Counted from the first letter of the stretch, positions 42,034 to 51,478 are shown. The stretch: 64,000 nt of DNA from Robiginitomaculum_A sp036478535 (GCA_965224735.1 OZ245059.1:992001-1056000); one strand, 5' to 3'. The notes: generated by a model from the letters alone, not told the origin. A program made the numbers and translations.

Positions 42034-44031
42034 ATGGAAACGTTTCGAGCAGATATAAGCGCAGCGAATGATAATCGCAAACGCAAAAGACGCAAATGGG
42101 CGGCTGTGATATTCCTAGTTTTGCTTATTGGCGGCTTGATTGGATATTGGCGAGGGCGGGTTTATTTGCTTGATGGGCTCCCTTCCTTACCAGATAAAGA
42201 AGCCATGTGGGAGACGAATGTTCTGCCCAATATTACGCTTTTGGATAAAGACGGTGAAGTAATAGGGCACCGTGGGCCATATTACGGACGGCCACTTATG
42301 CTCTCTGAAATGCCAAGTTATTTACCAGATGCGTTTTTGGCCATTGAGGACAAACGGTTTTATGAACATAAAGGCGTGGATAAAAAGGCTATTTTTCGCG
42401 CGATGGTGGTTAATACCAAGGCGGGTTATAGAGCGCAGGGCGGCTCTACCCTGACGCAGCAACTGGTTCGGAATATGATGCTCACGCGCGAGAAAACTTA
42501 TAAACGTAAATTCCAAGAAATGTGGCTATCTTATAAAATAGAGCAGGAGCTTACCAAGCCAGAAATTTTGGAACTTTACTTAAACCGCATTGATATGGGC
42601 AACCGTTCTTTTGGCGTTGAGGCGGCGGCGCAGCGCTATTTTGGTAAATCGGCGCAAGTCATAAATTTGGCTGAAGCTGCTGTTCTTGCCGCACTTCCCA
42701 AAGCGCCCAGTGGATATGATCCAATAAAACACCCAGAAAAATCGAAAGCACGCGCTCATTTGGTTTTGGTTTCAATGATGGAGCAGGGAAAAATATCGCC
42801 GCAAGAAATGGCTGATGCCAACTTGAATACGGCAAAGATACTCTCAGGTGAAAACACGTATATAGATGATGATACCATTGGTCATGCTTTTGATCTTGTA
42901 GCCGAAAAAGTGCAAGCTTTAGCGGGATCAAAATCTAAAGATTTAATTATCCGTACAACCATTGACCCTAAACTGCAAAAGCTAGCGCTTGAGACTATTG
43001 TGACCGTTGTTGATAAATTTCAAGAAAGTAAAAAGGTAAGCGAGGGTGCACTTGTTAGTATTGAAACGGAGACGGGGGCAATTCGTGCGCTTGTTGGCGG
43101 CAAAAACTATCAAAGCAGCAAGTTTAATCGCGCAACCCAAGCTTTGCGCCAGCCAGGTTCATCGTTCAAGGCTTTTGTTTATGCTTCCGCGCTTGAGCAA
43201 GGATTTACACCAGGAACCGTGCGTATAGATCAGCCCGTTAATATTGGCGGCTGGGCCCCAGAGAATTATTCGCTCCGCTACCGTGGACCTATGACATTGC
43301 GCGAAGCCCTTAAGCTTTCGATCAATACAATTGCCGCGCAAGTGGGCGCGGAAATCGGGCCTGATAAAGTTGTTGAACTTGCGCACCGCTTTGGCATAAC
43401 TACTAAGCTGGGCGCGCATTACTCAATTGCTCTGGGCGCGTCCGAAGTGCATTTGGTTGATATGGCAGCGGCCTTTATGGTTTTTGCCAATGTAGGCCTT
43501 CGTTATCGGCCATATATTATTGAAAGCATAACCGATACCAGTGGTAAGTCATTATATATGCGCCGCAAAATATCGCCCGAGCGGGTTTACGCCGCGCCCT
43601 ATGCACGGCAAATGACGGGCATGCTACGCGATGTTATTGATAGCGGCACGGGTCATGGCGCCCAGCTTGGCAAGCGTCAGGCGGCGGGTAAAACGGGAAC
43701 CTCTCAAGATTACCGAGACGCATGGTTTATTGGCTTTACGCAAGACTATACAACGGCGGTTTGGATGGGGAATGATGATAATTCGCCAATGCGTAAAATT
43801 ACAGGCGGGCTATTGCCTGTTGATGCTTGGAAGATGTTTATGCTTAAAGCTCATGAGGGATTAAAATACAGGCCAGTCAATGCACACGACCCATTGATAC
43901 AATTTATACATGATGAAAAAACCCAGACGTTGGTGAGTTTTTACCAAAATTTGTCAGAAAAATTTATTACGGAGCGTAATTTAGCAAATGGCCTTAATCC
44001 GCAAACAGTTTTTGTTGATCATAACCCGTAA
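42034..44031 (+). CDS. Class A penicillin-binding protein (PBP1A-like), bifunctional
   Basis: A 665-residue inner-membrane enzyme that polymerises and cross-links peptidoglycan. A cytoplasmic basic tail and one membrane anchor (WAAVIFLVLLIGGLIGYW) are followed by the GT51 glycosyltransferase domain (AIEDKRFYEHKGVD with the catalytic Glu, and GGSTLTQQLVRN). The transpeptidase domain has SSFK (in QPGSSFKAFVYAS), SIN (LSINTIAAQ) and KTG (GKTGTSQDYRDAWF). AGAGAGG precedes the start. It is shorter than PBP1A proteins with an OB insert and resembles PbpC/MtgA-like alphaproteobacterial forms. Confidence 0.93.
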   Translation: METFRADISAANDNRKRKRRKWAAVIFLVLLIGGLIGYWRGRVYLLDGLPSLPDKEAMWETNVLPNITLLDKDGEVIGHRGPYYGRPLMLSEMPSYLPDAFLAIEDKRFYEHKGVDKKAIFRAMVVNTKAGYRAQGGSTLTQQLVRNMMLTREKTYKRKFQEMWLSYKIEQELTKPEILELYLNRIDMGNRSFGVEAAAQRYFGKSAQVINLAEAAVLAALPKAPSGYDPIKHPEKSKARAHLVLVSMMEQGKISPQEMADANLNTAKILSGENTYIDDDTIGHAFDLVAEKVQALAGSKSKDLIIRTTIDPKLQKLALETIVTVVDKFQESKKVSEGALVSIETETGAIRALVGGKNYQSSKFNRATQALRQPGSSFKAFVYASALEQGFTPGTVRIDQPVNIGGWAPENYSLRYRGPMTLREALKLSINTIAAQVGAEIGPDKVVELAHRFGITTKLGAHYSIALGASEVHLVDMAAAFMVFANVGLRYRPYIIESITDTSGKSLYMRRKISPERVYAAPYARQMTGMLRDVIDSGTGHGAQLGKRQAAGKTGTSQDYRDAWFIGFTQDYTTAVWMGNDDNSPMRKITGGLLPVDAWKMFMLKAHEGLKYRPVNAHDPLIQFIHDEKTQTLVSFYQNLSEKFITERNLANGLNPQTVFVDHNP

Positions 44032-44331
44032 TCAGCAATATATCCATTATATTCATTATTTTTACCTCAATTTGCGTATATATAATCAGTATATACTCGC
44101 AGAGTTCGCGTTCAAACTCTGCCATAATGGACTTGGCACGGTCAAGTGTGCTGTGGAATAGTTCTGGTTGGGTGATGAAAGGTTTTGCATGTCAAAAACC
44201 AACAAATATCCTTGCTATTTGTTGAATCCAAACTGGGAACTTTAAAAACCTTAACAGCTTATTAAGTATAATTCTGGCATCTTGTCTAAATATATGCGTG
44301 GATTCGCGTAGTGGCATTAAAAGGAAAGAAC
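44032..44331. other. Intergenic region with two hairpins, no gene seen
   Basis: The AT-rich stretch contains an 8-bp hairpin GCAGAGTT/AACTCTGC (44099-44122) and a 7-bp ACAAATA/TATTTGT hairpin near 44209-44229, neither followed by a T run. It presumably carries the promoter of the membrane-protein gene that starts at 44332. Confidence 0.5.
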
Positions 44332-44772
44332 ATGGGTTTCTTTACGGTTATACCATTATTGGTTATTCCTGTTTTGATTTATAACATTATTGCGTGGGGT
44401 GGGGCGACCTTTTCTACCGCTGCTGCCGTGCGCGCAAACCTTGATGAAGTGTTTGCTAGCGTGCCTATGGTAAGTGGGGCACAGTGGGTAATCACACCAG
44501 GGCACGCACTTGTAACGCTTGGCTTGGTCGTTTTATTCTTCGAACTTTTGAAATCCACGGATATTGGACGCGCAGCAATAATGAACCATGCATTTTCAAT
44601 GGTGCTATTTATTATCTGCCTTGTTGAGTTCTTAATGCTTGATGCATTCGCAACTTCAGTATTTTTCCTCATTATGCTTATGACACTTATGGACGTTATG
44701 GCAGGCTTTATGGTGACAATCGCTAGCGCAAGACGTGACTTTGCTGTCTCTAATGGCGGGTATGGGGAATAG
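44332..44772 (+). CDS. Four-span membrane protein of unknown function
   Basis: ATG 44332 follows AAAGGAAAGAAC, a good ribosome-binding site, so it is preferred over GTG 44311. The 146-residue product has four hydrophobic stretches (VIPLLVIPVLIYNIIAW, HALVTLGLVVLFFELL, AFSMVLFIICLVEFLML and SVFFLIMLMTLMDVMAGFMVTI). The segment FFELLKSTDIGRAAIMNHAFSM between spans two and three is well defined. Proteins of this type occur across alphaproteobacteria without a known function. Confidence 0.75.
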   Translation: MGFFTVIPLLVIPVLIYNIIAWGGATFSTAAAVRANLDEVFASVPMVSGAQWVITPGHALVTLGLVVLFFELLKSTDIGRAAIMNHAFSMVLFIICLVEFLMLDAFATSVFFLIMLMTLMDVMAGFMVTIASARRDFAVSNGGYGE

Positions 44773-44862
44773 TATCTTTTGTTAAACCTATTCGTGTATA
44801 AACCTGCTTAGCACGAATAAAAACAGAATAGGGGCGGCGGGTAAATCTGACGAAACAATGGT

Positions 44863-46587
44863 ATGAACGCCTTAATGACAGACGCTGAGAGATTCGTTGA
44901 AATAGCGCGCGGTGATAATTCCTTGTTATCGCTTATGGACGCTTGTCCGTATATATGGGAAAAAAAAGACGGGCGAGAAAAATTTGCTTGGCAAAACGGA
45001 AAAAACGCGACTGAGTTGTTTTGCGCGAAAGCTGAAAATATACCTGAAAGTCTGAACGGGTTTTTAGCGCGTATTTGCGACGAGGGCGTGTCAGCCCGTA
45101 AACGAGTCTTTAAATCATTAAATTGGAATGGTGCAAAATTTAAAATTGATTACCAAATTAGAACATTTAACGGGCGCAATATCTGGGTTGAAGAACGCGG
45201 TGTACGCCTTAATGGTGACAGTAAAAATCCAACCAAAATATTAGGGGTTCTTACCAATATACAAAACCGTAAAACGCGCGAAGAACAAGCGGGATATCAC
45301 GCTAGCTTTGACAGCCTTACTGGAATGTGGAACGCGTTGCGTATGCGCGAGGGCCTAACCCATATGCTTGGATTTTCACGCCGTTATGATCGTCAATCTG
45401 CCTATATAGTTTTTCGCGTCACTAACTTGAAAGACATCAATGCCACCTATGACTATGGAGCGGGCGATAGACTCTTGCACGCTATTGCTAAGCGCTTGAC
45501 GAATGGCATGCGCTCTCCCGATATCTCCGCCCGTGTTGATGGTTCATCTTTTGGTTTGGGCATGTTTGATTGTGATGGTGCGCAAATGGAAATGATTGCT
45601 GCTCGCATTGGAAAAATTTTAAACGGTAGTCCTTATGGGAGCCCATATGGAGATTTATACGCAGAATTTGCCGTTGGCGGGTGTGCGCTTTCACAAAAAT
45701 CGGTGAGCGCTACAGATGCTATGGAGCAGGTGTATACGGCCCTTAGCCATAGCGAGAACAGGCAAGGTGCGTTTGTGGCTTTTTCGGAATCGCTTCCAGA
45801 CTTGAAGCCACGACAAAGCATTAAAGACTTAACCCGCGATGATATTATCAGAGCTTTGAATGAGCGCCGTATCACCTTGGCGTTTCAGCCAATAGTGTGC
45901 GCAAAAACCCGTGATATACATCATTATGAATGCTTGCTTCGTTTGCGCAAGGATGATGGGGAAATGGTCTCTGCAGCTGAGTTTATCATGGCGGCAGAAC
46001 GTCTTGAATGTGTGCACCTTCTAGATCGACGCGCACTTGAAATTGCTGGCAGGGCCTTGCAAGAGCATAACCATATCCAGCTTGCCCTTAATGTCAGCGC
46101 GGCAACAGTGCAAAATACGGATACGGCAAATGCTTATCTTGCCGCTGTGAGGGCGCTGGGCAAAGATACTGGGCGGGTTATAATAGAAATGACGGAAACT
46201 GTAGCACTAGATGATCCTGCAATGGCGAGCCGTTTTTCTGTTGAGGCACGGGCTATGGAATGTCGTTTTGCTATCGATGATTTTGGGGCTGGCTATACGA
46301 CTTTCAAAAACCTTATGGCTATTAAAGCGGATGAGATAAAAATTGATGGTAGTTTTATTCGGGATTTGTCTCTAACGCCTCATAAGCAAATGTTTGTACG
46401 TATGATTGTTGACTTTGCCCAGACATTTTCGGTGAAAACTGTGGCCGAAATGGTAGGCTCGCGTGAAGACGCAAATTTACTCACGAACCTTGGCGTTGAT
46501 TATCTGCAAGGCTATATGTTCGGGCTTCCTAGTCCTGTACCCTTAAGTACCAATATGGGCAGTATGCGAAAAACAACTGCAAAATAG
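44863..46587 (+). CDS. PAS-GGDEF-EAL protein, probable c-di-GMP phosphodiesterase
   Basis: The 574-residue protein lacks membrane segments. A PAS-like N-terminus (~1-140) leads to a GGDEF domain (~145-300) whose signature is degenerate: RVDGSSFGL in place of GGDEF, so it is unlikely to make c-di-GMP. The C-terminal EAL domain keeps ECLLR (the E of ExLxR), IIEMTETV, AIDDFGAGYTTF, IKIDGSFI and the final LQGYMFG, so hydrolysis of c-di-GMP is plausible. The degenerate GGDEF domain may act as a GTP sensor. No genetic neighbour suggests its pathway. Confidence 0.9.
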   Translation: MNALMTDAERFVEIARGDNSLLSLMDACPYIWEKKDGREKFAWQNGKNATELFCAKAENIPESLNGFLARICDEGVSARKRVFKSLNWNGAKFKIDYQIRTFNGRNIWVEERGVRLNGDSKNPTKILGVLTNIQNRKTREEQAGYHASFDSLTGMWNALRMREGLTHMLGFSRRYDRQSAYIVFRVTNLKDINATYDYGAGDRLLHAIAKRLTNGMRSPDISARVDGSSFGLGMFDCDGAQMEMIAARIGKILNGSPYGSPYGDLYAEFAVGGCALSQKSVSATDAMEQVYTALSHSENRQGAFVAFSESLPDLKPRQSIKDLTRDDIIRALNERRITLAFQPIVCAKTRDIHHYECLLRLRKDDGEMVSAAEFIMAAERLECVHLLDRRALEIAGRALQEHNHIQLALNVSAATVQNTDTANAYLAAVRALGKDTGRVIIEMTETVALDDPAMASRFSVEARAMECRFAIDDFGAGYTTFKNLMAIKADEIKIDGSFIRDLSLTPHKQMFVRMIVDFAQTFSVKTVAEMVGSREDANLLTNLGVDYLQGYMFGLPSPVPLSTNMGSMRKTTAK

Positions 46588-46762
46588 ATATTTTGCCCCA
46601 ATCGGGTCATAGTTCTGCGTTTTCATCTCGTTATGAAAGTCTTTGGCTATATGAGCATGGCCATGTTTGCGCTATGTTTTCCAGCTTTTGCTATGGTTTG
46701 CTATGATTAAGCCTGTAGAAAAACGAAAAGCAAAGGAAGTCCCCTAGTGGGAGGGTGTTATG

Positions 46763-46855
46763 ATGAGTATAAATGAGCGAGATGTAAGGAGAAATGTAAA
46801 GGCGAGCATAAAATTTGCGATCTGGCGTGAATTTTTCTTGCAATTATGCCCATAA
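46763..46855 (+). CDS. Possible leader peptide upstream of aroG
   Basis: A small ORF of 30 codons (31 from ATG 46760) follows a strong ribosome-binding site GGGAGGG (46749-46755). The product MSINERDVRRNVKASIK is followed by FAIWREFFLQLCP, with four aromatic residues in eight. It ends 38 bp before the DAHP synthase start. An aromatic-rich leader before the first enzyme of aromatic amino-acid synthesis would fit attenuation, but no convincing terminator/antiterminator pair is visible; only a weak 5-bp hairpin lies after it. Confidence 0.4.
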   Translation: MSINERDVRRNVKASIKFAIWREFFLQLCP

Positions 46856-46893
46856 GTGCGTTTTAATAAACGTTTAAATAATGAGGACAACCA

Positions 46894-48291
46894 ATGAGCA
46901 TACCAAATAGTTCATCAAAAGCAGCATGGACGCCCTCTAGCTGGCGCAGTAGGCTCGCTAAGCATATTCCAGATGATTACCCCGATCAGGCGCATCTTGA
47001 TAGTGTTTTAGAGACCCTGAGCGGGTATCCGCCTTTGGTATTTGCGGGTGAGGTTCGCCGCCTCAAAAACCGCCTTGCCGATGTGTCTATGGGCAAAGCT
47101 TTTTTGATGCAGGGCGGGGATTGCGCTGAGAGCTTTCGCGAGTTTCATCCTGACAATCTGCGCGACATGTTTCGCGTCATGATGCAAATGGCCGTTGTGC
47201 TAACCTATGGTGGGGGCAAGCCCGTAGTGAAATTAGGGCGCATAGCTGGACAATTCGCCAAGCCGCGCAGCTCTGCTATCGAGACCCGCGATGAAATAAC
47301 GCTGCCTAGTTATCGGGGTGATAATATCAACGGCATGGAATTTAGCAAAAAGGCGCGTACGCCCGATCCCGAGCGGCTTTTGAAAGCATATGGGCAGTCG
47401 GCAGCCACCCTTAATCTTTTGCGGGCTTTCTCGACGGGTGGCTATGCGAATTTAAACAATATCCACAAATGGACGCTTGGCTTTGTGAGCGAGAGCGAGC
47501 AAACGCAAAAATACGGTGAGCTGTGCGATAAAATATCCGAAGCTATGGATTTTATGGCTGCTTGCGGGGTTACGCCCCAGAGCACGCCGCAAATGGCCTC
47601 GACTGAGTATTACACCTCCCATGAAGGGCTTTTGCTCGGTTATGAGCAAGCTATGACCCGCATTGATAGCACGTCTGGGCGTTGGTATGATACATCCGCG
47701 CATCTGTTATGGATTGGTAATCGCACCCGCTCTTTGGGCGAGGCGCATGTGGAATTTTGTAAGGGCATTGAGAACCCTATAGCTATTAAAATTGGGCCTG
47801 AGCTTGGCAGTGATGAGCTTATCCAGCTCCTTGATGTTTTAAACCCGAGTAATGAAGCGGGGAGAATTACGTTAATCGCTCGTTACGGCGCAGACCAAGT
47901 GGCCAAGGAATTGCCTATGTTGGCGCGGATTGTAAAAAAAGAAGGCAAAAATGTGGTATGGTCTTGCGATCCGATGCATGGCAATACGCTAAAAACCAAG
48001 TCTGGTTATAAAACCCGGCCCTTTGATCGGATATTGCTAGAAGTGAAAAACTTCATGCGGGTTTTGCATAGTGAAAACTGCTGGCCAGGTGGGGTGCATT
48101 TTGAAATGACGGGGCAAAACGTCACCGAATGCATTGGCGGGGCGAAAGCCGTGCGCGAAGAAGATTTATCTTCACGTTATCACACCCATTGCGATCCGCG
48201 CCTCAACGCTGATCAGTCTTTGGAACTTGCCTTTTTAATCGCTGAGGAATTGCGCGCGGCAAGGGCGGCAAAGCCTGCGATTGCTGTATAA
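46894..48291 (+). CDS. aroG: 3-deoxy-7-phosphoheptulonate synthase, class II (plant type)
   Basis: The enzyme joins phosphoenolpyruvate and erythrose-4-phosphate, the first step of the shikimate pathway. The 465-residue protein has the class II marks: PPLVFAGEVRRLK, FLMQGGDCAESF, RIAGQFAKPRSS, WSCDPMHGNT and GGVHFEMTGQNVTECIGG with metal- and substrate-binding residues. The ATG follows GAGGACAACCA. A possible aromatic-rich leader ORF lies upstream and a bidirectional terminator directly downstream. Confidence 0.96.
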   Translation: MSIPNSSSKAAWTPSSWRSRLAKHIPDDYPDQAHLDSVLETLSGYPPLVFAGEVRRLKNRLADVSMGKAFLMQGGDCAESFREFHPDNLRDMFRVMMQMAVVLTYGGGKPVVKLGRIAGQFAKPRSSAIETRDEITLPSYRGDNINGMEFSKKARTPDPERLLKAYGQSAATLNLLRAFSTGGYANLNNIHKWTLGFVSESEQTQKYGELCDKISEAMDFMAACGVTPQSTPQMASTEYYTSHEGLLLGYEQAMTRIDSTSGRWYDTSAHLLWIGNRTRSLGEAHVEFCKGIENPIAIKIGPELGSDELIQLLDVLNPSNEAGRITLIARYGADQVAKELPMLARIVKKEGKNVVWSCDPMHGNTLKTKSGYKTRPFDRILLEVKNFMRVLHSENCWPGGVHFEMTGQNVTECIGGAKAVREEDLSSRYHTHCDPRLNADQSLELAFLIAEELRAARAAKPAIAV

Positions 48292-48323
48292 AAAAACCGC
48301 CCAGAAAAATTTGAGCGGTTTTT
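48292..48323 (+). terminator. Bidirectional terminator between aroG and the HU gene
   Basis: Stem AAAAACCGC/GCGGTTTTT (48292-48300 with 48315-48323) begins immediately at the aroG stop and runs into T on both strands. It separates the convergent aroG and HU genes. Confidence 0.85.
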
Positions 48324-48344
48324 ATTCAAACGATAAGGCTTTTA

Positions 48345-48611
48345 TTAAAGGTCTTTGTTTGATGCAGATGGTTTGAATTGCATGCCTGTTTTGGCTTTGC
48401 TCATCATCATCTTACCTGTTGCAGGGTTGCGCATTTCGCGGGCAGGGCGGTGCTTGGCGATAAATTTGCCAAAACCTGGCATATTGACTTCATTGTTGTT
48501 TTTTAACTCGCCAATAATTGTGCCAGCAAACGCTTCAAAAAACTCGGCCGCTTGTGCTTGAGTACAATTACATTTTCCAGCCACCGTGCCGATCATTTCT
48601 TTTTTATTCAT
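48345..48611 (-). CDS. HU-family DNA-binding protein
   Basis: From ATG 48611 (GGAG upstream) the product has 88 residues: MNKKEMIGTVAGKCNCTQAQAAEFFEAF, then the beta-arm region NNEVNMPGFGKFIAKHRPAREMRNPATGKMMMSKAKT. HU proteins bend DNA and organise the nucleoid. The arm carries RNPATG, the usual minor-groove-contacting motif. An unusual feature is the CNC pair in the N-terminal helix. It is read toward aroG with a shared terminator. Confidence 0.94.
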   Translation of the reverse strand: MNKKEMIGTVAGKCNCTQAQAAEFFEAFAGTIIGELKNNNEVNMPGFGKFIAKHRPAREMRNPATGKMMMSKAKTGMQFKPSASNKDL

Positions 48612-48623
48612 TAGAGACTCCAA

Positions 48624-48910
48624 ATTATTTTCGTTCCGCCCCGATTGCGCGGAATCATTACATGCATAATGTTACTATTATTCGTTAATACAAGGTTAAA
48701 ACCCACGCTATATGCAGCTTTTTCACATATATTAGGTTAGATGGTGTGGATTAATTACTTTATCCATAGCATGATCCATAGCATCATAGCTGCGATTTGG
48801 TATTCTGCGAGGATCGTTTTTGTCGTTCTGACATGAAAAATCCTTTGCTTTTCCTGTCAGGGCAAAAAAATAAAGTTAACAAATTATGTAATTAATCCAC
48901 GCCCTAGATG
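48624..48910. other. Intergenic region upstream of HU, one hairpin
   Basis: This stretch is AT-rich with a short duplication ATCCATAGCATGATCCATAGCATCAT (around 48764-48789, period ~14) and a 12-bp imperfect hairpin CTGACATGAAAA/TTTTCCTGTCAG at 48828-48860. No gene is seen. It must hold the HU promoter (minus strand). Confidence 0.5.
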
Positions 48911-49057
48911 TATGGCACCTGTATTAGATGGTATTAAACTATCATCTCAAGAGAAGGAAGTATTATAGGACAAGTATTACACGGCAGAGTTACAACAGCG
49001 GCAAGAGGCGGCAAGAGTAAGAGTTTTGCCGATAACCGCGCTATGGATAAACTGTAA
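48911..49057 (+). pseudogene. IS481-like element remnant (transposase 5' end)
   Basis: A reading frame 48965-49057 encodes IGQVLHGRVTTAARGG..., which resembles the MGQVLHGSATTTEA start of many IS481-family transposases, with the start codon changed to ATA and the rest lost after ~14 residues. The preceding AGAGAAGGAAG looks like its old ribosome-binding site, and the TGTATGGCACC at 48911 could be the element's TG-starting end. The match is from memory, and only this fragment remains. Confidence 0.4.
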
Positions 49058-49102
49058 GCCTGTTTTGCATTTACGTCTTCTTATAATTGCGATAGAGATT
49101 TC

Positions 49103-50332
49103 ATGAATTCAGTACAGGCTTATTCCATGCAAAAATCACATTTTTTCAATCATATCAAATCAGAACTAAAAGACATTCAGGCGCAAGGCCTTTATAAACG
49201 TGAGCGACTGATTACAAGCCCACAAGGTTCTGAAATATCTGTAACCGATGACGGATGCACACGTGATGTTTTAAATTTTTGCGCCAATAATTATTTAGGA
49301 CTTGCTGACCACGAGGAGCTTATAGAAGCGGGCATTGACGCGCAGGCTGAATTTGGGTTTGGTATGGCGAGTGTGCGCTTTATTTGCGGCACCCAGACAG
49401 TTCACAGGGATTTGGAAAAGACCATAGCGGACTGGCTTGGCTATGAAGACAGTCTTCTTTATGCGGCCTGTTTTGACGCCAATGGCGGGGTATTTGAACC
49501 GCTACTTGGGAAGCAAGACGCGATTATATCTGATAGCCTCAATCATGCATCTATTATCGACGGTGTGCGTTTGTGTAAAGCTATGCGGTATAGATACGCC
49601 AATTCTGAGATGGCGGATTTGGAAGAGCAGCTTAAGCAAGCCCGTAGCGATGGAGCCCGTCATATCCTTATTGTGACGGACGGAGTGTTCTCAATGGATG
49701 GGTATATAGCAAAACTGCCAGAAATTTGCGATCTTGCGGATAAATATGGCGCCCTGACCATGGTCGATGATTGCCATTCGACGGGCTTTATGGGCAAAGG
49801 CGGGCGCGGCACGGCGGAACACACGGGCTGCCTTGGCCGCATTGATATTCTCACGGGCACACTGGGCAAAGCGCTTGGCGGGGCTATGGGCGGGTTTACC
49901 TGCGCCAGCCAAGACGTTGTCGATATGCTCAGGCAGCGCTCGCGGCCTTATCTATTCTCTAACTCTCTGGCGCCGTCCCTGGCAGGGGCCAGCCTGAAGG
50001 CCATAGACTTAGCAAAAAACGGCGATGATTTGCGAGCGCAATTATTTGATAATGCCAAACGTTTTCGCGCGGGTATGGAGAGGGCTGGCTTTACCTTGCA
50101 ACAAGGCGATCACCCGATTATTCCTGTTATGCTTGGCGATGCGCAGCTCGCGCAAGACATGGCAGCGAAACTTATGGACGCGGGTATTTATGTCACTGGA
50201 TTTTTCTTTCCTGTTGTCCCCAAAGGCAAAGCCCGCATTCGCACCCAAATGAGCGCAGCGCATACATCTGAGCAGATAGACAGAGCCATTACGGCGTTCA
50301 CTAAGGTGGGCAAAGAGTTAGGGGTGATATGA
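49103..50332 (+). CDS. kbl: 2-amino-3-ketobutyrate CoA ligase (glycine C-acetyltransferase)
   Basis: Kbl splits 2-amino-3-ketobutyrate with CoA to glycine and acetyl-CoA, the second step of threonine degradation. The 409-residue PLP enzyme shows NFCANNYLGLADH, SVRFICGTQTVHRDLE, VDDCHSTGFMGKGGRGT and the PLP-lysine segment TGTLGKALGGAMGGFT. ATG 49127 is an alternative start nearer to the family norm. It overlaps tdh by four bases, giving the classic kbl-tdh operon. Confidence 0.95.
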   Translation: MNSVQAYSMQKSHFFNHIKSELKDIQAQGLYKRERLITSPQGSEISVTDDGCTRDVLNFCANNYLGLADHEELIEAGIDAQAEFGFGMASVRFICGTQTVHRDLEKTIADWLGYEDSLLYAACFDANGGVFEPLLGKQDAIISDSLNHASIIDGVRLCKAMRYRYANSEMADLEEQLKQARSDGARHILIVTDGVFSMDGYIAKLPEICDLADKYGALTMVDDCHSTGFMGKGGRGTAEHTGCLGRIDILTGTLGKALGGAMGGFTCASQDVVDMLRQRSRPYLFSNSLAPSLAGASLKAIDLAKNGDDLRAQLFDNAKRFRAGMERAGFTLQQGDHPIIPVMLGDAQLAQDMAAKLMDAGIYVTGFFFPVVPKGKARIRTQMSAAHTSEQIDRAITAFTKVGKELGVI

Positions 50333-51405
50333 TGGATACTTATTGTTCCCCGCGCATACCAAAAGGCATGATGAAAGCTCTCGTCAAAGCCAAACCCGAA
50401 GCCGGGCTTTGGATGCAAGATGTGCCTGTACCAAGCATAGCGCCCAATGAAGTACTGATAAAAATTCACAAAACCGCGATTTGCGGCACGGATATGCACA
50501 TTTATAATTGGGATGAATGGGCTCAGAAAAACATCCCTGTGCCTATGGTGGTTGGCCATGAATATGGCGGCACGATTGCGGCTATTGGCTCGACGGTGAA
50601 GCGGGTAAAGATTGGTGAGCGTGTATCGGGAGAGGGGCATGTGGTTGGACATGTATCGCGCAATGCGCGGTCAGGGCGCTACCATCTCGACCCGCTCTCC
50701 AAAGGGATTGGTGTGAATCTACCAGGTGCTTTTGCGCAATATCTGGCTCTGCCAGAGTTTAATGTCATTCCGCTAAAAGACAATCTGCCTATGGATATTG
50801 CCGCAATTTTAGACCCACTTGGCAATGCTATCCATACGGCGCTGAGTTTTGACCTTGTCGGCGAAGATGTGATGATTACGGGCGCGGGGCCTATCGGTAT
50901 TATGGCAGCGGCAGTGGCTCAACGCGCAGGCGCGCGGCGCATCATGCTCACCGATATCAATGACTGGCGGCTGAACCTTGCCAAAAAAGTCGCGCCCAGT
51001 GTGCGCACGGTCAATGTCTTGAAGCAACACCCGCGCGAGGTCATGTATGAAATGGGCCTCACTGAAGGATTTGATGTAGGGCTAGAAATGAGCGGTAAAC
51101 AATCCGCTTTTGACGGCATGATTGACCTAATGATTATGGGCGGCAGTGTGGCCATGCTCGGTATTCCCTCAAAACCTTTCCCCGTAGACTTGGGTGCAAT
51201 CGTGTTCAAATCCCTGACCTTAAAAGGAATTTATGGTCGCCAAATGTATGAAACCTGGTATAAAATGCTGGCTATGCTTGACAGTGGATTGGATATAAGC
51301 GGTGTTATTACCGATCATTTTGCTGCGGCAAAATTCCAAGATGCGTTTGATTTAATGTTGACGGGGAAAGCTGGGAAAGTGATATTGGATTGGACGGGGG
51401 TTTAA
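50329..51405 (+). CDS. tdh: L-threonine 3-dehydrogenase lacking structural-zinc cysteines
   Basis: Tdh oxidises threonine to 2-amino-3-ketobutyrate with NAD. The 358-residue protein keeps the catalytic zinc site (AICGTDMHIYNWDEWAQ, GHEYGG) and the NAD fold (GAGPIGIMAAAVAQ). The structural-zinc loop, CGHCRNC...C in E. coli, reads GHVSRNARSGRYHLD here: the four cysteines align with Gly, Ser, Ala and Asp. Length and frame are otherwise normal, so this is not a sequencing shift. The ATG overlaps the kbl stop. A later ATG at 50368 or 50371 would remove a 13-14-residue extension absent from E. coli Tdh. Confidence 0.93.
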   Translation: MMDTYCSPRIPKGMMKALVKAKPEAGLWMQDVPVPSIAPNEVLIKIHKTAICGTDMHIYNWDEWAQKNIPVPMVVGHEYGGTIAAIGSTVKRVKIGERVSGEGHVVGHVSRNARSGRYHLDPLSKGIGVNLPGAFAQYLALPEFNVIPLKDNLPMDIAAILDPLGNAIHTALSFDLVGEDVMITGAGPIGIMAAAVAQRAGARRIMLTDINDWRLNLAKKVAPSVRTVNVLKQHPREVMYEMGLTEGFDVGLEMSGKQSAFDGMIDLMIMGGSVAMLGIPSKPFPVDLGAIVFKSLTLKGIYGRQMYETWYKMLAMLDSGLDISGVITDHFAAAKFQDAFDLMLTGKAGKVILDWTGV

Positions 51406-51478
51406 TCATCAGCCTTGGTATTTTGTGGCGATTAGTAACCTTGAAATAAAACACAAAATCCGTATTGCGGCATCTCAT

